Shown: positions 49,554-63,334, counted from the first letter of the stretch. The stretch is DNA of 64,000 nt from Priestia endophytica DSM 13796 (GCF_900115845.1 NZ_FOXX01000005.1:124001-188000); one strand, 5' to 3'. Program-made: numbers and translations. Notes: generated by a model from the sequence alone, not told the origin.

Positions 49554-49600
49554 AAACAGGGGGAGCGGGGATTTGTCCCCCGTTTTCCCTGTTTTTGTTT
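49554..49600 (+). terminator. Hairpin with T tract at the start of the pgk transcript (terminator or attenuator-like)
   Basis: AAACAGGG (49554-49561) pairs with CCCTGTTT (49587-49594), with an inner CGGGGA/TCCCCCG pairing, followed by TTTTTGTTTT. It should end gapA transcripts, yet it also lies immediately after the internal promoter, so transcripts from that promoter would begin with this structure. Confidence 0.75.
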
Positions 49601-49660
49601 TCTTCGTTCGTTTTACAATGAGAGCACCCAAAAACTCATCATGCAAAGGAGGTCTTTACG

Positions 49661-51671
<2,011 letters not shown>

Positions 51672-51673
51672 CA

Positions 51674-54515
<2,842 letters not shown>

Positions 54516-54528
54516 GGTGAATGAATAG

Positions 54529-54563
54529 AAAGCTCCGCTCATTGCTTGAGCGGAGCTTTTTTA
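54529..54563 (+). terminator. Terminator of the glycolytic operon
   Basis: AAAGCTCCGCTC pairs with GAGCGGAGCTTT (12 bp) with a 7-nt loop, followed by T residues. Confidence 0.93.
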
Positions 54564-54578
54564 TAGTTATAAGCACTT

Positions 54579-54597
54579 TTGTTAACGTATTGTTAAC
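54579..54597. repeat. Tandem TTGTTAAC repeat before secG
   Basis: TTGTTAAC occurs twice with an 11-bp period (54579-54586 and 54590-54597). The spacing (TTAACG-N5-TTAACA) resembles a pair of PhoP boxes; no regulator can be assigned with certainty. Confidence 0.6.
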
Positions 54598-54684
54598 ATA
54601 TTTTCTCTGTCCTTGTAACCCTATTGTTTTTATGATAAATTTAAAATATTGGAAACGTGTGTTTAACCGGGAGGTGTTTTATAA

Positions 54685-54921
54685 ATGCTTCATACAGTTC
54701 TTATGACATTACTCATTATCGTAGCTATCGCGCTAATTATTGTTGTACTTCTTCAGTCAAGTAAAAGTACTGGACTTTCAGGTGCAATTTCAGGAGGAGC
54801 AGAGCAACTTTTTGGGAAACAGAAAGCCCGTGGTATTGATGCTGTTCTACACCGTATTACAGTTGTTCTTTCTGTTTTATTCTTTGTTCTTACACTTTTA
54901 GTGTCATACGGTAAGTTTTAA
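54685..54921 (+). CDS. secG: Protein translocase subunit SecG
   Basis: SecG (78 aa) is the small, two-TM subunit of the SecYEG export channel. The first TM (residues about 3-22) is followed by the conserved [29 protein letters not shown] loop and the second TM (about 54-74). GGGAGGTG precedes the ATG. A weak promoter (TTGTAA-17-TAAATT, 54613-54641) lies upstream. Confidence 0.96.
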   Translation: MLHTVLMTLLIIVAIALIIVVLLQSSKSTGLSGAISGGAEQLFGKQKARGIDAVLHRITVVLSVLFFVLTLLVSYGKF

Positions 54922-54923
54922 AT

Positions 54924-54953
54924 GGGCGAGCTTATTATAAGCTGGCCTTTTTT
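54924..54953 (+). terminator. Terminator after secG
   Basis: GGC-G-AGCTTA and TAAGCT-G-GCC form a stem with one mismatch, followed by TTTTTT. Confidence 0.75.
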
Positions 54954-55062
54954 GTTTAAATAAACGCTTGTTTAGATTATGATTAAGAAAGACCATATAA
55001 GGGAATTTTTAAATAGACAGGCAGAAAATCACTATCGCAAAAAGAAGGAGAGCAGATACATA

Positions 55063-55803
55063 ATGAAGATTACGTTACCAAAACCATTTACATTTGAAGG
55101 TGGAGATAAAGCAGTTCTCTTACTGCATGGATTTACAGGTAATTCAGCAGATGTTCGGATGCTTGGTCGTTACTTAGAAAAACGTGGGTATACGTGCCAT
55201 GCTCCTCAATATAAAGGACACGGTGTGCCTCCTGAAGAACTAGTTCATACAGGTCCTGATGATTGGTGGAAAGACGTGATGGAAGGGTATAACTTCCTAA
55301 AGGAAAAAGGCTTTGATGATATTGCAGTAGCAGGTCTTTCACTTGGCGGCGTATTTTCGCTGAAATTAGGTTACACTGTACCTGTAAAGGGTATAGTGCC
55401 CATGTGTGCTCCAATGTATATTAAAAGTGAAGAAGTCATGTACAATGGTGTTCTAGAATATGCTCGTGAATTTAAGAAACGCCAAGGGAAAACAGAAGAA
55501 GAAATTAAGAATGAAATGCAGGAATTTAAGAAGGCACCAATGGAAACCCTAAAAGCATTACAAGAATTGATTTCAGATGTTCGTCATAATGTGGATATGG
55601 TATATGCTCCAACCTTCGTTGCACAAGCGCGTCATGATCATATGATTAATACGGACAGTGCCAATATTATTTATAACGAAGTAGAATCAACAAAGAAAGA
55701 TATTAAATGGTATGAAGAGTCAGGCCACGTAATCACATTAGATAAAGAACGTGATGTACTTCATGAAGATGTATATAACTTCTTGGAGTCATTAGACTGG
55801 TAG
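55063..55803 (+). CDS. est: Carboxylesterase (Est/YvaK type)
   Basis: A 246-residue alpha/beta hydrolase. The start is the ATG at 55063 ([14 protein letters not shown]), preceded by AAGGAGAG; a longer frame begins at 54979 without support. HGFTGN is the oxyanion segment, Ser93 in GLSLGG is the nucleophile, and Asp and His lie in QARHDHMI and ESGHVIT. It matches B. subtilis YvaK and Geobacillus Est30, monoacylglycerol-type esterases. The natural substrate is unknown. The secG-est-rnr-smpB-ssrA order is conserved in bacilli. Confidence 0.93.
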   Translation: MKITLPKPFTFEGGDKAVLLLHGFTGNSADVRMLGRYLEKRGYTCHAPQYKGHGVPPEELVHTGPDDWWKDVMEGYNFLKEKGFDDIAVAGLSLGGVFSLKLGYTVPVKGIVPMCAPMYIKSEEVMYNGVLEYAREFKKRQGKTEEEIKNEMQEFKKAPMETLKALQELISDVRHNVDMVYAPTFVAQARHDHMINTDSANIIYNEVESTKKDIKWYEESGHVITLDKERDVLHEDVYNFLESLDW

Positions 55804-55832
55804 ATCAAATATTGAAAACAAGGAGGTTGACA

Positions 55833-58169
55833 ATGGATCAAAATATTCAAACCCATATTGATCGTCTTCTTGCCTATATGCGAGAAGAAAGCTATAAACC
55901 ATTAACAACGAAAGAGCTTGAAGAAGTATTCGGCATTGAAGATTCATCTGAATTCAAAACATTTGTCCGTGCTCTTGTAGAAATGGAAGAGAAAGGACTT
56001 ATCATTCGTTCAAGAACAAACCGCTACGGTTTACCTGAGCGAATGAATTTAGTAAGAGGTAAATTAATCGGTCATGCAAAAGGTTTTGCCTTTGTTCGTC
56101 CTGAAGATACCACAATTGAACAAGATGTGTTTATTCCACCAGGCGATTCAGGGAACGCTCTGCATGGTGATACAGTTCTTGTTCGTATTACCGTTGAAAA
56201 ATCAGGAGCAAGACGTGAAGGAACAGTTATGAAGGTTCTTGAGCGAGGTGTCCAAGAAATTGTTGGTACATATGAACAGAGCAAAGGATTCGGTTTTGTA
56301 GTACCAGATGACAAAAAGTTTAAGAGTGATATTTTCATTCCAAAAAATGCTCAAAATGGAGCAATTGACGGCCATAAAGTTATCGTAAAGCTAACAAGCT
56401 ATCCTGATAACCGCATGAATGCAGAAGGGGAAGTTAAAGAAATTCTTGGTCACAAAAACGACCCTGGAGTTGATATTCTTTCCATTATTCATAAATACGG
56501 CATTGTTGTTGAATTCCCTGATGAGGTTATTGACCAAGCAAACGATGTTCCAGATACAATTGCTGAAAGTGATTTAAAAGATCGTCGTGACCTTCGTAAC
56601 GAAACAATTGTGACAATTGACGGCGCAGATGCTAAGGACTTAGATGATGCGGTTACCGTTACAGAACTTGAAAACGGAAACTATAAGTTAGGGGTTCATA
56701 TCGCAGACGTTAGTCACTATGTTACAGAAGGGTCGCCAATTGATGTGGAAGCAACTGATCGCGGGACAAGTGTTTATTTAGTAGACCGCGTAATTCCAAT
56801 GATTCCACACCGCCTTTCAAACGGAATTTGTTCATTAAATCCGAAAGTTGATCGTCTTACGCTTTCATGTGAAATGGAAGTAAACGCAAAGGGAGAAGTT
56901 GTAAAGCATGAAATTTTCCAAAGTGTGATTAAGACAACGGAACGAATGACTTATTCAGATGTGAACAAGATTCTTGTAGATAAAGATGAAGAACTTCGTG
57001 CTAAATATGAGCCACTCGTTCCGATGTTTGAAGATATGGAAAAACTGGCTGCTATCCTACGACAAAAACGAATGGACCGTGGGGCAATTGATTTTGACTT
57101 TAAAGAAGCAAAAGTTCTTGTAGATGAAGAAGGGCATCCAAGCGATGTTCGATTGTATGAGCGTTCAGTAGGAGAAAAACTGATTGAAGAGTTTATGCTT
57201 CTAGCAAACGAGACGGTGGCAGAGCACTTCCATTGGATGAATATCCCGTTTATGTACCGAGTTCATGAAGATCCAAAAGAAGATAAGCTTAACCGTTTCC
57301 TAGAGTTCATTACAAACTTTGGGTATGCCGTTAAAGGAACAGGAAATTCAATCCATCCACGCGCACTTCAAGAAGTGTTAGAGGCTGTACAAGGAAGCCC
57401 AGAAGAAATGGTTATTTCAACTGTAATGCTTCGTTCTATGCAACAAGCACGCTACTCTCATGAGAGTCTAGGCCATTTCGGGCTTTCAACAGAGTTTTAT
57501 ACACACTTTACGTCACCAATCCGTCGTTATCCAGACTTGATTGTTCATCGTCTTATTCGAACGTATTTAGTTCAAAATCAAGTAGATAGTGCAACACAAG
57601 AGAAGTGGCAAGAGCGTCTGCCAGAGATTGCGAAACATACATCAGATCGTGAGCGTCGTGCAGTTGATGCAGAGCGTGAAACAGATGACCTCAAGAAAGC
57701 AGAATTCATGGCAGACAAGGTTGGAGAAGAATTCGAAGGAATTATTAGCTCAGTAACCAAATTTGGTATCTTTGTTGAGCTTTCTAACACAATTGAAGGG
57801 CTTGTTCATGTAAGTGACTTGTCTGATGATTACTATCATTATGATGAGCGTAACTTTGCTATGATCGGAGAGCGAACAGGAAATGTGCTTCGCATTGGCG
57901 ATGAAGTGAAGGTCCAAGTTGCTAGTGTAAACAAAGACGAGCGCTCAATTGACTTTGTAATTGTTGGCATGAAAGGCAGCAAAAAGCGTGCCCGCATGGA
58001 TCGTCCGAAAGTCATTAAAAATGATAATAAGCGCACAAGACCAACTGCAAAAGGTAAGAAAAAAGAAGAATGGTCAACAAATCCGTCTTCTGACAAAAAG
58101 AAGAGAAAGCGCAAAGCTTTCTATGAAGGAGCACCAGGATTAAAGAAAAAGAGACGTAAGCGTAAATAA
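55833..58169 (+). CDS. rnr: Ribonuclease R
   Basis: RNase R (778 aa) is a 3'-5' exoribonuclease that degrades structured RNA and, with SmpB-tmRNA, faulty mRNAs. ATG at 55833 follows AAGGAGG. Order: N-terminal HTH (residues about 5-65), two cold-shock domains ([17 protein letters not shown] and [16 protein letters not shown]), the RNB domain with the Asp cluster [14 protein letters not shown], an S1 domain (about 620-705), and a Lys/Arg-rich tail. A GC-rich hairpin without a T tract (58172-58196) follows. Confidence 0.97.
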   Translation: MDQNIQTHIDRLLAYMREESYKPLTTKELEEVFGIEDSSEFKTFVRALVEMEEKGLIIRSRTNRYGLPERMNLVRGKLIGHAKGFAFVRPEDTTIEQDVFIPPGDSGNALHGDTVLVRITVEKSGARREGTVMKVLERGVQEIVGTYEQSKGFGFVVPDDKKFKSDIFIPKNAQNGAIDGHKVIVKLTSYPDNRMNAEGEVKEILGHKNDPGVDILSIIHKYGIVVEFPDEVIDQANDVPDTIAESDLKDRRDLRNETIVTIDGADAKDLDDAVTVTELENGNYKLGVHIADVSHYVTEGSPIDVEATDRGTSVYLVDRVIPMIPHRLSNGICSLNPKVDRLTLSCEMEVNAKGEVVKHEIFQSVIKTTERMTYSDVNKILVDKDEELRAKYEPLVPMFEDMEKLAAILRQKRMDRGAIDFDFKEAKVLVDEEGHPSDVRLYERSVGEKLIEEFMLLANETVAEHFHWMNIPFMYRVHEDPKEDKLNRFLEFITNFGYAVKGTGNSIHPRALQEVLEAVQGSPEEMVISTVMLRSMQQARYSHESLGHFGLSTEFYTHFTSPIRRYPDLIVHRLIRTYLVQNQVDSATQEKWQERLPEIAKHTSDRERRAVDAERETDDLKKAEFMADKVGEEFEGIISSVTKFGIFVELSNTIEGLVHVSDLSDDYYHYDERNFAMIGERTGNVLRIGDEVKVQVASVNKDERSIDFVIVGMKGSKKRARMDRPKVIKNDNKRTRPTAKGKKKEEWSTNPSSDKKKRKRKAFYEGAPGLKKKRRKRK

Positions 58170-58171
58170 CA

Positions 58172-58196
58172 GAGGGGCTGCCTGTGGCAGCCTCTC
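58172..58196 (+). other. Hairpin between rnr and smpB without T tract
   Basis: GAGGGGCTGCC pairs with GGCAGCCTCTC (one G-U pair) around a 3-nt loop. No T run follows; probably an RNA-stability or processing element, since smpB has no clear promoter of its own. Confidence 0.65.
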
Positions 58197-58276
58197 ATAA
58201 GTTGAGAGCAGATCATAAAATCTGTTACAATAGATAATACGCTAGATGTTCGTTGTTTGAAGGGAGAACGTGTTTT

Positions 58277-58744
58277 ATGCCAAAAGGAGAAGGAAAACTC
58301 ATTGCCCAAAATAAAAAAGCTCGTCATGATTTTGCTGTTGAAGAAACATATGAAGCGGGCCTTGTATTAAAAGGAACAGAAATTAAGGCTATTCGTGGTG
58401 GTCGCGTTAACTTAAAAGACTCGTTCGCACGCGTGCAAAATGGAGAAGTGTTTCTTCATAACATGCACATCAGTCCGTATGAGCAAGGAAATCGCCACAA
58501 CCATGAGCCATTGCGCACACGAAAGCTTCTTTTACACCGTAAACAAATTAATAAATTAGTTGGCGATACGAAGCAAGAAGGTTATTCTCTTGTTCCATTA
58601 AAACTTTATTTGAAAAATGGATACGCAAAAGTTTTAATTGGGCTTGCAAGGGGTAAAAAGAAGTATGACAAGCGTGAAGACTTAAAACGTAAAGAAGCTA
58701 AACGTGATGTTGAGCGTGCGTTTCGTGAACGTCAAAAAATGTAG
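58277..58744 (+). CDS. smpB: SsrA-binding protein SmpB
   Basis: SmpB (155 aa) binds tmRNA and places it in stalled ribosomes. ATG at 58277 follows AGGGAGAA. The oligonucleotide-binding fold motifs [24 protein letters not shown] and [24 protein letters not shown] are intact, and the C-terminal basic tail ([29 protein letters not shown]) is present. tmRNA follows at 58869. Confidence 0.97.
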   Translation: MPKGEGKLIAQNKKARHDFAVEETYEAGLVLKGTEIKAIRGGRVNLKDSFARVQNGEVFLHNMHISPYEQGNRHNHEPLRTRKLLLHRKQINKLVGDTKQEGYSLVPLKLYLKNGYAKVLIGLARGKKKYDKREDLKRKEAKRDVERAFRERQKM

Positions 58745-58762
58745 AGTCCTAAAAGTTTACAT

Positions 58763-58790
58763 TTGACTTCAAGAACGTATGTGCTATAAT
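58763..58790 (+). promoter_or_regulatory. Promoter of ssrA
   Basis: TTGACT (58763-58768), a 16-bp spacer and TATAAT (58785-58790), with TGC directly before the -10 as an extended element. The precursor would carry about 70 nt of leader to be cut by RNase P. Confidence 0.88.
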
Positions 58791-58868
58791 AATAAATGTA
58801 ACACAGCCAGTAACTAGCGACAGCTAAGCTTAAACTTATAGTTGTCCCGTTTCGATAACCTTTTATAT

Positions 58869-59225
58869 GGGGACGTTACGGATTCGACAGGGATGGTTTG
58901 AGCTTGAGTTGCGAGCCGGGGGGATCGTCCTCGTTACCAACGTCGAGTTAATTATAACTGGCAAACAAAACAATTTCGCTTTAGCAGCATAATGCTAGAG
59001 GCCCTTTCCTTCCATCGCCCATGTGGAAGTGCATAGGGTTCACTATGAAGTGGGCTACGCTTAAGGCCACCGTCTGAGGTCTTAAGAAGAGATTAATCAG
59101 ACTAGCTCCTCGGACGCCTGTCGGTAGGCATAAGAGAGAGCGAATTGCGAATATGCCGACTACGCTCGTAGATGCTTAAGTATCAATATCTTTGGACGTG
59201 GGTTCGACTCCCACCGTCTCCACCA
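58869..59225 (+). ncRNA. ssrA: Transfer-messenger RNA (tmRNA)
   Basis: A 357-nt tmRNA. The 5' end GGGGACG pairs with CGTCTCC at the 3' end, followed by A and an encoded CCA; the T-arm GGGTTCGACTCCC and the 5' GGATTCGACAGGGAT are the diagnostic conserved segments. The tag frame runs 58960-58992 (resume codon GGC, stop TAA) and encodes GKQNNFALAA, giving the tag A-GKQNNFALAA after the tRNA-borne Ala. The tag is shorter than the 15-residue one of B. subtilis, but keeps the ALAA end that ClpXP recognises. Confidence 0.97.
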
Positions 59226-59248
59226 AATACATATTTTGGTGGTTTTTT
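59220..59248 (+). terminator. First terminator of ssrA, overlapping the CCA end
   Basis: CCACCAAA (59220-59227) pairs with TTTGGTGG (59235-59242), followed by TTTTTT. The 5' arm contains the tmRNA CCA. Confidence 0.75.
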
Positions 59249-59261
59249 ATTATAAAAAAGT

Positions 59262-59298
59262 AAAGCATAGGCTCTTAACCAGAGCCTATGCTTTTTTA
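59262..59298 (+). terminator. Second terminator behind ssrA
   Basis: A perfect 14-bp stem (59262-59275 with 59281-59294) with a 5-nt loop and T run. Confidence 0.9.
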
Positions 59299-59370
59299 AT
59301 GCTTATAAAATGTAAAATATATCTATAAATGGTATAATAGTTATAAAAATAGGGAGAGTAGGAAAACTTA

Positions 59371-59562
59371 ATGTATGAATATAAGTTTGTACAAGTAGAG
59401 TTAAAACATGGATTGTTAAAAAGTACATCAAAAGAAGATTACCGAGAAATTATTCAACAGCATGCAGAAGAAAGATGGCGTTTTGTTCAAATCTTTGCCC
59501 CTGGAACAGGAACTGTAGGAAGTGCAGACAATTTTGAATTAATTTTTGAAAAAACAAAATAA
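59371..59562 (+). CDS. DUF4177 small protein
   Basis: A 63-residue protein with the DUF4177 pattern: YEYKFVQVEL, the central EIIQQHAEERWRFVQIFAP and a final NFELIFEK strand. GGGAGAGTAGG lies before the ATG. Short DUF4177 proteins are common in bacilli; function is unknown and there is no signal peptide or TM segment. A weak terminator follows. Confidence 0.8.
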   Translation: MYEYKFVQVELKHGLLKSTSKEDYREIIQQHAEERWRFVQIFAPGTGTVGSADNFELIFEKTK

Positions 59563-59572
59563 GGTCAAGAAA

Positions 59573-59606
59573 GGGAAGAGTTTTTGTAAGAAGGCTCTTC
59601 TTTTTT
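59573..59606 (+). terminator. Weak terminator after the DUF4177 gene
   Basis: GAAGAG (59575-59580) pairs with CTCTTC (59595-59600) with T residues after it. A short stem. Confidence 0.55.
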
Positions 59607-59881
59607 ATGATTTGAGATAAAAAATAAATAAGTAAATATAGTAAGCAAAAAATTGTAAAAGTAAAATAGGATAGTAGGTTTAATAATGTTAAAATAAGTA
59701 GTAGGGTTTGTTGAGCTTATACTTAACTTTGTTAATATCTTTGTAATAAAGGTATTTAAGGGTTTTATATGTCTGCTGAAATCATTTTAAGGTTGGAACA
59801 TCATTAGAGTGGCACACGATGAATGTTCAATAAAGTTATAGACATAAGTGTAAGTTGTTCTTTCCGTATTGAAGAAAGAAA
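59607..59881. other. AT-rich leader region of pit
   Basis: No gene with a ribosome binding site is seen. It holds an imperfect repeat CTTTGTTAATAT/CTTTGTAATAAA near 59730-59755 and the complementary elements TGGAACAT (59794-59801), ATGTTC (59823-59828) and ATGTTCCA (59882-59889), which could form alternative RNA pairings. Nothing here matches a riboswitch I know. Confidence 0.4.
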
Positions 59882-59959
59882 ATGTTCCAGATTGAATTGC
59901 TGCCGACAGAAGAGGAAAGATATAGATATCAACCTCAACAAACAACAATAAAAAAGTAA
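59882..59959 (+). CDS. Possible 25-residue leader ORF before pit
   Basis: An ATG frame of 25 codons (begins MFQIELLPTEEERYRYQPQQ) whose TAA directly precedes the pit ribosome binding site and lies in the same frame as pit. Its upstream GAAGAAAG is only a weak binding site. It could be a leader peptide coupling translation to pit, or chance. I do not recognise it. Confidence 0.3.
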   Translation: MFQIELLPTEEERYRYQPQQTTIKK

Positions 59960-59974
59960 GGAGGTAGATTTGCT

Positions 59975-60973
59975 ATCGAACATCTACCTTTATTCCTAAT
60001 TCTTATTATTATATTAGGGTTAGTATTTGATTTTATTAATGGATTTCATGATACGGCTAATACCATTGCTACGTCCGTGACAACAAGAGCTTTATCACCT
60101 CGGACAGCAATCTTAATTGCTGCCTGTGCCAACTTTGGTGGAGCCCTATTATTTTCAGGCGTTGCTGAAACGATTACAAAAGACATTGTTAATCCATTTT
60201 CATTGGAAAACGGATCAGCCGTTATTTTAGGAGCGCTAATTTCCGCTATTTTTTGGAATCTAATCACATGGTATTTTGGCATCCCAAGTAGTTCGTCACA
60301 TGCTCTTGTTGGTTCTATTTCAGGTGCAGCTATTGCAGCTGGCGGTGTTCATATTTTGAACTACAAAGGTTTTTTTGGAATTGTACAAGGGTTAATTATT
60401 TCGCCCATTATTGCCATTATTATTGGATTCCTGATTATGAAAGTTTTTCAACGTACACTTAAAAATTTGCCTCTGTATAAAACAAATAAAAGAATGCGAT
60501 CACTGCAAATGGTAACGGCAGGGCTGCAGTCGTTTTCACATGGAACAAATGATGCGCAAAAGACAATGGGCATTATGACAATGGCACTGATTACATCAGG
60601 TTATCAAAGCTCAACAGCAGTACCTTTTTGGATTAAAATCTTAGTTGCAGCTGCAATGGCTCTTGGAACGTCTGTTGGAGGATGGAAGATTATTAAGACC
60701 GTTGGTGGGAAAATTACGAAGCTGACACCAGCAAGTGGAGCAGCAGCTGATATATCATCCGCACTTATTATCTTCGGATTTACAGCATTAAAACTTCCTG
60801 TAAGTACAACCCACGTTATCTCCTCTTCTATCATGGGAGTTGGGTCTGCTCAGCAGTTTAAATCGGTAAAGTGGGGCACAGCAAAACGTATTGTGCTGAC
60901 GTGGGTAATTACATTGCCATTGACAGCACTATTAGGGGCGCTTGTCTTTAAAGTATTGTCTATCATGATGTGA
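59975..60973 (+). CDS. pit: Low-affinity inorganic phosphate transporter (Pit), non-standard start
   Basis: A PiT-family phosphate transporter with about ten TM helices and the two family repeats: DFINGFHDTANTIATSV near the N-terminus and SHGTNDAQKTMGIM in the second half. The conserved reading frame runs back to a TAA at 59957-59959 and contains no ATG, GTG or TTG before GTG 60077, which lies after the first motif. The likely start is ATC at 59975, ten bases after AAGGAGG, giving 332 residues, the usual family length. A TTG at 59970 is well placed for the binding site but out of frame, so a one-base frameshift (real or a sequencing error) is the alternative. Terminator shared with the catalase gene. 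Confidence 0.85.
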   Translation: MEHLPLFLILIIILGLVFDFINGFHDTANTIATSVTTRALSPRTAILIAACANFGGALLFSGVAETITKDIVNPFSLENGSAVILGALISAIFWNLITWYFGIPSSSSHALVGSISGAAIAAGGVHILNYKGFFGIVQGLIISPIIAIIIGFLIMKVFQRTLKNLPLYKTNKRMRSLQMVTAGLQSFSHGTNDAQKTMGIMTMALITSGYQSSTAVPFWIKILVAAAMALGTSVGGWKIIKTVGGKITKLTPASGAAADISSALIIFGFTALKLPVSTTHVISSSIMGVGSAQQFKSVKWGTAKRIVLTWVITLPLTALLGALVFKVLSIMM

Positions 60974-61016
60974 AGCTATCTGCGTATATATAAATGTAGA
61001 TAGTCAATAAGAAAGT

Positions 61017-61050
61017 AAAAAACGTGAGCTGTAAAAGCTCACGTTTTTTT
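61017..61050. terminator. Bidirectional terminator between pit and the catalase gene
   Basis: A perfect 14-bp stem (AAAAAACGTGAGCT with AGCTCACGTTTTTT) with a 5-nt loop; it touches the catalase stop codon. Confidence 0.92.
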
Positions 61051-62689
61051 AATAGGAGTCTGTATCATGTCCCATGTCTTTTGCTTTATCAACTGTTTCT
61101 TTTGTTTCCGTTGCGCCTAGTGGACCATGATGATCGGTATTTCCGCGCTTTTTCAATCCTTCTGCGACACGGCGGCCGTAATCTTCATCTGCTTTTGTAA
61201 AATACTCAATCATTTTTTCTTGAATAATAGGCTTACAAGGAGCTAAACCATCGACAAGGTTACGAATTAAATCATCCCGTTCAACCTCATCAAATGCACG
61301 GTATGTTTCACCAGCTTGTTTGAAGTCATTTGTTCTATCAATTCGTTCATGAACAAGGTTTCCTTCAACATATGGCGTATATTCTTTACCGTGACGAGGA
61401 GCTTCTTTTAAACCTCCTAATGATGAGGGTTCATAGTTAACATGTGGATTTTGGTCAGTCCCTTTATCAACATAATACATCATCTGCCCGCCACGTTGGT
61501 TTGTTGCTACATGCTTCTTTGGTGCATTAATCGGCAATTGTAAATAGTTTGGCCCAACACGATAACGCTGTGTATCTGAATAAGAGAAGGTTCGCCCTTG
61601 TAGCATTTTATCGTCAGAGAAGTCAAGACCGTCTACTAAAACACCTGTTCCAAATGCAGCTTGTTCAACTTCAGCAAAATAGTCTTCAGGGTTTTTATTT
61701 AAAACCATTTTTCCCACAGGCAGCCACGGAATTTGATCTTTTGGCCAAATCTTTGTATCATCAAGCGGATCGAAATCAAGCTCAGGGTGGTCATCATCAC
61801 TTAAGATTTGGACAAAAAGTTCCCATTCTGGGTAGTCACCATTTTCAATTGCTTCATATAAATCCTGTGTTGCATGGTTAAAGTTCTTTGCCTGGATTTC
61901 TTCTGCTTCTTGCTGTGTTAAATTTTTAATTCCTTGCTTTGGTTCCCAATGATATTTAACAAGAACAGCTTTTCCTTCTTTGTTTACCCATTTGTATGTA
62001 TTAACGCCAGAGCCTTGCATTTGGCGATAGTTTGCTGGAATTCCCCACGGAGAATAAACAAACGTTACCATATGCGTTGCTTCAGGTGAATTGCTACAGA
62101 AATCAAAAAAGCGTTCGCTGTCTTGTATATTTGTGACAGGATCTGGTTTAAAAGCGTGAATCATATCTGGAAATTTAATGGCATCACGAATGAAGAAAAT
62201 TTTTAAGTTGTTTCCAACTAGATCCCAGTTTCCGTCTTCTGTATAAAACTTAACCGCAAAACCTCGTGGGTCCCGTAGCGTTTCCGGAGAGTGACCGCCG
62301 TGAATAACAGACGAAAAGCGTACAAAGACAGGCGTTTGTTTACCAGCACCTTCAAACACTTTAGCACGCGTATATTTAGAAACAGGTTCATCTCCAACTT
62401 TTCCGTACGTTTCAAAATATCCATGTGCACCTGCACCACGAGCATGAACAACACGCTCTGGAATCCGTTCGCGATCAAAATGTGAAATTTTCTCGATGAA
62501 ATGGTAGTTCTCTAGTGTTGCAGGTCCTCTATTTCCGACTGTTCGGATGTTTTGGTTATCTTTAACAGGGTGGCCCTGACGAGTTGTGAGTGTATCTTCA
62601 TGTTCGCCTTCTGCCATACGCTTATCTAGGGCATCACCTTCACCATTTACAGCCGTTCCATTTTCTGTTGGTTTCTTCTTATCTTCCAC
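61049..62689 (-). CDS. Haem catalase, KatX-like
   Basis: A 546-residue monofunctional catalase that splits hydrogen peroxide. It starts with GTG (complement of 62687-62689) behind AAGGAGGGATT on the minus strand. The active-site His lies in [16 protein letters not shown], the Asn in [12 protein letters not shown], and the haem-ligand Tyr in [16 protein letters not shown] polar N-terminal extension of about 60 residues precedes the core, which is about the length of B. subtilis KatX (the spore catalase) and longer than vegetative KatA. A sigma-F-like promoter upstream supports a forespore role. KatA or KatE-type assignment cannot be fully excluded. Confidence 0.9.
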   Translation of the reverse strand: MEDKKKPTENGTAVNGEGDALDKRMAEGEHEDTLTTRQGHPVKDNQNIRTVGNRGPATLENYHFIEKISHFDRERIPERVVHARGAGAHGYFETYGKVGDEPVSKYTRAKVFEGAGKQTPVFVRFSSVIHGGHSPETLRDPRGFAVKFYTEDGNWDLVGNNLKIFFIRDAIKFPDMIHAFKPDPVTNIQDSERFFDFCSNSPEATHMVTFVYSPWGIPANYRQMQGSGVNTYKWVNKEGKAVLVKYHWEPKQGIKNLTQQEAEEIQAKNFNHATQDLYEAIENGDYPEWELFVQILSDDDHPELDFDPLDDTKIWPKDQIPWLPVGKMVLNKNPEDYFAEVEQAAFGTGVLVDGLDFSDDKMLQGRTFSYSDTQRYRVGPNYLQLPINAPKKHVATNQRGGQMMYYVDKGTDQNPHVNYEPSSLGGLKEAPRHGKEYTPYVEGNLVHERIDRTNDFKQAGETYRAFDEVERDDLIRNLVDGLAPCKPIIQEKMIEYFTKADEDYGRRVAEGLKKRGNTDHHGPLGATETKETVDKAKDMGHDTDSY

Positions 62690-62729
62690 CTTAATCCCTC
62701 CTTGGAAAAATAATCAATCATACATATAA

Positions 62730-62759
62730 GGTATTCCCCAAAGAGGTGGGGATTTATGC
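62730..62759 (-). promoter_or_regulatory. Candidate sigma-F promoter of the catalase gene
   Basis: On the minus strand: GCATA (complement of 62755-62759), exactly 16 bp, then GGGAATACC (complement of 62730-62738). This fits the forespore consensus GYATA-N16-GGNRANAMTR except near its end. The -10 lies about 40 bp before the start codon. A TCCCC/GGGGA inverted repeat overlaps the spacer. Confidence 0.62.
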
Positions 62760-62818
62760 ATGAAATATGATTTATTGTAAAGAAGGAAATTAAAGGGGAG
62801 CACTATATCTATAAAAAC

Positions 62819-62858
62819 AAAGAAAGGGATGTTCCATAAAAGGAACATCCCTTTCTTT
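62819..62858 (-). terminator. Terminator of ansR
   Basis: A perfect 17-bp inverted repeat (62819-62835 with 62842-62858) with a 6-nt loop. On the minus strand it is followed by GTTTTTAT, so it ends the ansR transcript. Confidence 0.85.
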
Positions 62859-62896
62859 AAAAGAGTGATACTAAATTACTCATAGTAAAGGATACA

Positions 62897-63226
62897 TTAT
62901 CTCTTTTCCTCAATGGCTCTCTTAGCCCGAACAAAAGCCACAACCCCTATGGCTTCTTCTTTTGTCAGCGTTTTACCGTCAACAGCTAATTTATTTGGTT
63001 CTGTGACTTCAAGAGAGATTTGTTCATGGTGAGGTGTGCGCCCGAGTAGATCATCACACGTTGTTTCAAAAAGATCAGCTAATAAAGCAAGCGCTTCAAA
63101 CGAAGGGCGTCTATAGCCAGATTCATAGCCAGCATATGTACTTTTTGCGATGCCAAGGCGGTCTGCTGTGTATTGAAGAGACCACTTTTTCTTTTTTCGT
63201 AATTCTGTTAAACGATCTAAGTTCAT
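62897..63226 (-). CDS. ansR: XRE-family repressor, AnsR-like
   Basis: A 109-residue regulator. Residues about 5-60 are a Cro/CI-type HTH ([58 protein letters not shown]); the C-terminal part is short and probably mediates dimerisation or ligand response. GGAGCGG precedes the ATG on the minus strand. It is divergent from an L-asparaginase gene, as ansR is from ansAB in B. subtilis, where AnsR represses the pair until aspartate or asparagine is available. Confidence 0.82.
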   Translation of the reverse strand: MNLDRLTELRKKKKWSLQYTADRLGIAKSTYAGYESGYRRPSFEALALLADLFETTCDDLLGRTPHHEQISLEVTEPNKLAVDGKTLTKEEAIGVVAFVRAKRAIEEKR

Positions 63227-63305
63227 CTCTTTTCCGCTCCTTTTTCTTATAAAGTATTATATCATAAAGGATATTCAAGGTGTACGCGAATTGAATAATA
63301 TTACC

Positions 63306-63334
63306 TTGCTAATTCTGAAATCCTTGTCTATAAT
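63306..63334 (+). promoter_or_regulatory. Promoter of the asparaginase gene
   Basis: TTGCTA (63306-63311), a 17-bp spacer and TATAAT (63329-63334). AnsR presumably binds in this 190-bp divergent region; I could not pick out its operator with confidence. Confidence 0.7.

Noticed and set aside
59725-59760. TTAACT/TTAATA/GTAATA series before pit as PhoP boxes
   Set aside because: Spacings are 9 and 12 bases, not 11, and the hexamers are degenerate.
59808-59825. TGGCAC before pit as a sigma-54 (-24/-12) promoter
   Set aside because: The -12 position reads GAATG instead of TTGCA, so only one half matches.
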